Below are positions 14,843-18,096 of a DNA stretch of 18,096 bases, piece by piece. The stretch comes from Caldilineae bacterium. GTDB lineage: Bacteria > Chloroflexota > Anaerolineae > J102. The notes under the pieces are model-generated. The model saw nothing but the letters and a program-made list of their open reading frames with translations. It had not been told where the DNA came from and ran no database searches. How positions within the stretch are numbered: the stretch's first letter is position 1; each line of letters opens with the position of its first letter. Made by a program: the position numbers and the translations under genes. Location of the stretch: NCBI GenBank assembly GCA_003694905.1, contig RFJM01000048.1, forward strand, positions 1 to 18,096, written 5' to 3'.

Positions 14843-14862
14843 ACGCATCTCCTCTGATGCGT
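14843..14862 (+). terminator. Possible terminator hairpin after the aio operon
   Basis: ACGCATC (14843-14849) and GATGCGT (14856-14862) pair perfectly around TCCTCT, followed by the pyrimidine-rich TTCTTCTC. The trailing tract is only moderately T-rich and it lies about 190 bp after the cytochrome c stop, so termination efficiency is uncertain. Confidence 0.4.
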
Positions 14863-15006
14863 TCTTCTCGGCTCCCCTTTTCAAGGCGTGGTACCCGGCG
14901 GGCAGAGCCGACCTCCTTGCAACGGCAGTGCCGGACCAGGAGTTCCGTGGCTGTTCCCTTCCCCAAGGGAGCCAGACCGTGCCAACACTGATTGCGAGAG
15001 GATGCC

Positions 15007-16965
15007 ATGTCCACCGTAGACCAACTTGACCGTACGCTGCAGCAAAACCAGATCGAAGGACTCTGTGCCCTGCCCGAAACCTTCCTTCAGTGGCAGATTC
15101 AGGCGCGACGGGCCATGTACGACACCATTCGCTCGGGCCGGCATCCCCGCCGGCATCCCGCGCATCTCCCCGTCATGATCACTTTTGAAGCGGAAGGGGA
15201 GTTCCCCGTTCGGGTCGTGACCAAGGGGGCCGGCCTTACCCCTCGCGACGAGGTTCTCCCGCGCTACATCGAGATCCTGGAAGAAACCATGGCCCGCTGC
15301 GAAGGCCGCCCCTGGGAAGAGACCTTGTCCGAACGCGTGGCTGCCGTCCAGGCGCTCATCGACCACCCCGAAGACATCGACCCCTATCGCCTCTCCTTCC
15401 TGGAGATCTTCAAAGGCGGCACCTTCCGCAACCTGGAACGCGACCCCCGCGTCATCCTCCACTACACCGGTGAAGGCCCCGACTACCTTTCCTTCCAGAT
15501 CAACGGCCACGCCGAGATCCTGGACCTGGACGATCTTCGTTGCCGTTACATCGCCCTGAGCCGTCAGATCTTCGAAGCCGCACCCTTCCACCTGCAACAG
15601 CCCGACTATGCCGCGGGCTACCTGGTTTGGGTGCGGGAAGTTCATGACAAGACGCCGTATCCTCGCTCCACCCCCCATCATCGCGCCATGTCAGTGACAC
15701 AAACAGCCTCTTCCAGCAAAATTTCGCCGACTCATCAGCCCCCATCCCGCGAGGAAGTCACCTTCCGCGAGATCCTGGTGCCTGTGGACAACTCGAAGTA
15801 CAGCGAATGGGCCATGGATATCGCCCTGCAGATCGCCGGCGCCTACAACTCCACGGTGGTGGGCAATCATGTCTACGCGGCCCGCCTGCATGACCAGCGC
15901 TTCCGCGATATGGAGCCGGGTCTGCCCGAGGAATACCAGGAACCGACCATTCTCGCGCATCAGCGCAACCTGCACGATACGCTCATCGAGAAAGGGCTGA
16001 AGCTGATCTCGGACTCCTATCTGGAACTCCTCAATCGGCGTTGCCAGGAACGTGACCTGAGCTTCGTGGGCAAGACCCCCGAGGGCAAGAATTACGCCGA
16101 GTTGGTGAAGGACATCGAAGAGAGCCGCTACGACCTGGTCGTGATGGGTGTGCGGGGGATGGGAGAAGTCTGGCGTCGGGGAAAACGCCGCGATCAGGTG
16201 CTGGGAAGCGTGTGTGAACGGGTCGTTCGCCGCGTCAGCCGGGACGTGCTGGTGGTGAAGAACGATCGACCCCTGGAGGGAACCTTCGTCGTGGGCATCG
16301 ATGGCAGCGAGCGCAGCTTTGCCGCGTTGCGGGTGGCGCTGGCTCTGGCCGAAGCCACCGGCGCGCGCGTGCAGGCCGTGGGGGCCTACGATCCTTTCCT
16401 ACACAAGGCCCTCTTCCACGAACTGGAAGAAGCGCTGACCGAGGAGGCGCGCCAGGTCTTCAACACCGAACAGCAACAGAAACTCCACGACGAACTGATC
16501 GACAGCGGCATCGCCAAGATCTACGCCGACCACCTGGAAACGGCGCAAAGCATCGCCGAGGAAACAGGGCAGGAGATCGAAACCCACCTGCTGGCAGGCA
16601 AGGCCTACACGGCGATACTCCACCATCTCGAAGCCGTTCAGCCTTCGTTGTTGGTGCTGGGACGCACAGGCGTGCACGCAGATGAGGGCCTGGATATCGG
16701 CTCGAACGCCGAAAACCTGTTGCGGCTGGTGCCCTGCCACGTGCTGCTGGTCGGCCGCACTTTCACGCCTACCTGGTCCGAAACGAAGCAGGTGATCGAA
16801 GAGCATCTGCCCTGGACGTCCGAAGCGCTGGCCCGGCTCGGTCGCGTGCCCGACTTTGCCCGCGGCATGGCACGCAAGGCAATCGAAAACTACGCCCGAG
16901 AACGAGGCCTTCAGGTGGTGGACGAACAGACCGTTGTCGACGCCCGCCAGAAATTCGGCATGTAA
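15007..16965 (+). CDS. Four-part protein: unknown N-terminal domain, two universal stress protein domains, C-terminal PCP_red domain
   Basis: A 652-residue soluble protein. Residues 1-215 form a domain I do not firmly recognise; the part around TFRNLERDPRVILHYTGEG and FQINGHAEILDLDD resembles FMN/PNPOx-like split barrels. A low-complexity linker (216-250) follows. Usp domain 1 begins at 252 (TFREILVPVDNSKYS) and has a lengthened nucleotide motif (GVRG, then GS 15 residues later). Usp domain 2 begins about 425 (GTFVVGIDGSERS) with a canonical GRTG-x9-GS ATP motif. Residues 603-650 match PCP_red (WTSEALARLGRVPDFARGMA), the small helical domain of protochlorophyllide reductase-type proteins. GAGAGG (14996-15001) selects ATG 15007. 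ATG 15688, inside the linker, lacks a ribosome binding site, so I keep one fused protein. The stop is 2 bp before the Mrp gene. The function is unknown; stress-linked or cofactor-related roles are guesses. Confidence 0.85.
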   Translation: MSTVDQLDRTLQQNQIEGLCALPETFLQWQIQARRAMYDTIRSGRHPRRHPAHLPVMITFEAEGEFPVRVVTKGAGLTPRDEVLPRYIEILEETMARCEGRPWEETLSERVAAVQALIDHPEDIDPYRLSFLEIFKGGTFRNLERDPRVILHYTGEGPDYLSFQINGHAEILDLDDLRCRYIALSRQIFEAAPFHLQQPDYAAGYLVWVREVHDKTPYPRSTPHHRAMSVTQTASSSKISPTHQPPSREEVTFREILVPVDNSKYSEWAMDIALQIAGAYNSTVVGNHVYAARLHDQRFRDMEPGLPEEYQEPTILAHQRNLHDTLIEKGLKLISDSYLELLNRRCQERDLSFVGKTPEGKNYAELVKDIEESRYDLVVMGVRGMGEVWRRGKRRDQVLGSVCERVVRRVSRDVLVVKNDRPLEGTFVVGIDGSERSFAALRVALALAEATGARVQAVGAYDPFLHKALFHELEEALTEEARQVFNTEQQQKLHDELIDSGIAKIYADHLETAQSIAEETGQEIETHLLAGKAYTAILHHLEAVQPSLLVLGRTGVHADEGLDIGSNAENLLRLVPCHVLLVGRTFTPTWSETKQVIEEHLPWTSEALARLGRVPDFARGMARKAIENYARERGLQVVDEQTVVDARQKFGM

Positions 16966-16967
16966 CC

Positions 16968-17858
16968 ATGAAGAGCTATCGCGATATTGCCGGCGACGGC
17001 GGTTCCAACATCCTGGGCCAGGTTATGGCCCTGAGGGAACGCCTGGAAACACGGCTGAGCCGCGTCCGCCATGTCGTCGCCGTGATGAGCGGCAAGGGCG
17101 GTGTGGGTAAGAGCACCGTTACCGCCGGGTTGGCCACCGTGCTTGCGCATGAGGGTAAGGCGGTGGGTGTCGTCGACGCGGACCTGAACGGCCCCGCCCT
17201 GGCGCGCATGCTGGGGGTACGCGTCCAGCAGTTGCGCCTCGGGCCCGACGGCGTCGTGCCGGCCGTGGGCGCGGCCGGCGTGCGGGTCATGTCCATGGAT
17301 CTCTTCCTCCCCGACGAGGCCACCCCTGTCACCTGGCGGCATCCCGGTGGCCTGGCTGCCGACACCACGGTGTGGCGTGTGACTACAGAAGCCACCGTGC
17401 TGCGGGAGTTCCTCACCGACACCGCCTGGGGCGACCTCGACTTTCTTCTGCTGGACCTGCCTCCGGGTAGCGACCGCTTCGCAGCCGTGGCCGGTCTGCT
17501 GCCGCGGCTGGCCGGAGTCCTGGTCGTCACCGTGCCCACCCTGGTTTCTCAGGCCGTTGTCAGGAAGGCCATCACCGCCGCTCAGCAGCGGGGTGACCCC
17601 CTGTTGGGACTCGTCGAGAACATGGCCGGCTATGTGTGTCCCGACTGCGGCTCGCTCAGCCCTCTCTTCCCCGACGGCCACACCGAGGAGATGGCCGAAG
17701 CCATGGGACTGCCGCTCCTGGCCCGGATCCCCTTTGACCCGCGCCTGGCCGCCCAGGCAGACGCCGGCCTGCCCTTTGCCCTCACCCATCCGGATACGCC
17801 CGCCGCCAGAGCCCTCGCCTCACTTGCCGAAGCTGTCGAAGGAGCATTGCAACCATGA
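16968..17858 (+). CDS. Mrp/NBP35-type P-loop ATPase (Fe-S cluster carrier-like)
   Basis: A 296-residue ATPase of the Mrp/NBP35 (ApbC) family, which bind Fe-S clusters and deliver them to apo-proteins. The deviant Walker A motif SGKGGVGKST occupies residues 41-50 with the signature Lys43 and Lys48. VVDADLNGP follows as the family's switch/Walker A' region, and LLLDLPPGS is the Walker B-type segment. The C-terminal ENMAGYVCPDCG carries Cys224 and Cys227, the CxxC that bridges a cluster in homodimers. No N-terminal DUF59 domain is present. It begins 2 bp after the Usp-PCP_red gene and its stop overlaps the next start (ATGA 17855-17858), so all three are translated together. A role in Fe-S or metal-cofactor maturation, perhaps for the nearby redox enzymes, is inferred. 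Confidence 0.92.
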   Translation: MKSYRDIAGDGGSNILGQVMALRERLETRLSRVRHVVAVMSGKGGVGKSTVTAGLATVLAHEGKAVGVVDADLNGPALARMLGVRVQQLRLGPDGVVPAVGAAGVRVMSMDLFLPDEATPVTWRHPGGLAADTTVWRVTTEATVLREFLTDTAWGDLDFLLLDLPPGSDRFAAVAGLLPRLAGVLVVTVPTLVSQAVVRKAITAAQQRGDPLLGLVENMAGYVCPDCGSLSPLFPDGHTEEMAEAMGLPLLARIPFDPRLAAQADAGLPFALTHPDTPAARALASLAEAVEGALQP

Positions 17859-18096
17859 AATTCCTTTGTGTTCCCTGCGATGAACCCATGCAAGTTGTCC
17901 GCAGTGGCTCTCCGGACGAGGAGGGAAGCCTGACGGTGGTCTTCCGGTGCCCGCGCTGCGACCATACCACGGCCATGTTGACCAATGCCGGCGAAACTCA
18001 ACTGGTTCAGGCTCTGGGGGTACGCATCGGACCTTCGGCAGACGCACCGGCCACGCCCATGGCGCACCTGCGCGCCAACCTGGTCCGGGCCAGAAG
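17855..18096 (+). CDS. Zinc-ribbon protein, N-terminal part (3' end outside window)
   Basis: The first 80 residues of a gene running off the window. The start ATG 17855 overlaps the Mrp stop. The protein opens MKFLCVPCDEPM and continues to VVFRCPRCDHTTAML, giving two CxxC pairs (Cys5/Cys8 and Cys32/Cys35) that form a zinc-ribbon or rubredoxin-like knuckle. The continuation TNAGETQLVQALGV is helical. The style resembles the N-terminal part of PCP_red-type proteins found beside Mrp genes in some nitrite oxidisers and Chloroflexota, from memory only. If so, a PCP_red domain should appear beyond the window. No function is shown. Confidence 0.8.
   Translation, partial: MKFLCVPCDEPMQVVRSGSPDEEGSLTVVFRCPRCDHTTAMLTNAGETQLVQALGVRIGPSADAPATPMAHLRANLVRAR

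Larger units (their letters stand above)
14655..15006. other. 352-bp intergenic spacer with inverted repeats, no gene seen
   Basis: No frame here has both a ribosome binding site and recognisable protein sequence. It contains a long-range inverted repeat (14680-14750) and a hairpin at 14843-14862. I searched for known riboswitch cores (cobalamin, TPP, SAM, moco) by eye and found no convincing one. The promoter for the Usp-Mrp genes probably lies here, but no clear -35/-10 pair stands out. Confidence 0.5.

Noticed and set aside
14655..15006. Cobalamin or other known riboswitch in the spacer
   Set aside because: GGGACGGGAATG and GCCACGG only loosely recall a B12 riboswitch; the conserved core could not be assembled.
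1..18096. tRNA, rRNA, CRISPR array or integrase/attachment site
   Set aside because: No cloverleaf, rRNA-like segment, regularly spaced repeats or recombinase gene could be recognised by eye.

Overview
The window is a GC-rich bacterial stretch with every recognisable gene on the + strand. Gene content and style suggest an aerobic, probably thermophilic or geothermal member of the Chloroflexota (Anaerolineae or Caldilineae-like). The pointers are long Ala/Pro/Glu-rich linkers in exported proteins, a Tat-exported arsenite oxidase of the Chloroflexus type, and a universal stress protein fused to a PCP_red domain next to an Mrp ATPase. This placement is inference; no rRNA or tRNA gene is present to anchor it.

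Region 1 (1-4282) holds mixed genes. They are the C-terminal part of an alkaline-phosphatase-superfamily phosphodiesterase, a GT4-type glycosyltransferase, a DsbA-like thioredoxin-fold lipoprotein, a LOG-family nucleoside-monophosphate phosphoribohydrolase and a TauE/SafE membrane exporter. The DsbA-like gene (2144-2929) is the surprise. It has an in-frame TGA exactly where the first catalytic cysteine of CxxC belongs, the same frame continues as a full DsbA-like domain, and a perfect 7-bp hairpin begins 3 nt after the TGA. I read it as a selenocysteine protein (U-G-T-C active site) that routine gene calling would split in two.

Region 2 (4283-5011) is 729 bp without a credible gene. It is rich in palindromes that look like dispersed repeats.

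Region 3 (about 5012-14654) appears to be a self-contained arsenite-oxidation module. It begins with a membrane histidine kinase carrying a periplasmic CxxCH haem-c motif and a cysteine-bearing GAF domain, translationally coupled to a NarL/LuxR-type response regulator. After a 159-bp promoter region (TATAAT box plus a 22-bp-spaced direct repeat) come a 74-residue small protein, the Rieske subunit aioB, the molybdopterin subunit aioA (all four arsenite-site residues present), a divergent CydA-like membrane cytochrome b without any CydB, and a membrane-anchored dihaem cytochrome c overlapping it by 8 bp. The order suggests electron flow from arsenite through AioBA and the dihaem cytochrome to the CydA-like protein, with the haem/GAF kinase sensing redox state or arsenite.

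Region 4 (14655-18096) starts with a 352-bp spacer containing hairpins. Then follow a four-part protein (unknown N-terminal domain, two Usp domains, PCP_red), an Mrp/NBP35-type P-loop ATPase and the start of a zinc-ribbon protein. The three genes are tightly packed and likely act together, possibly in metal-cofactor handling; that role is inference.
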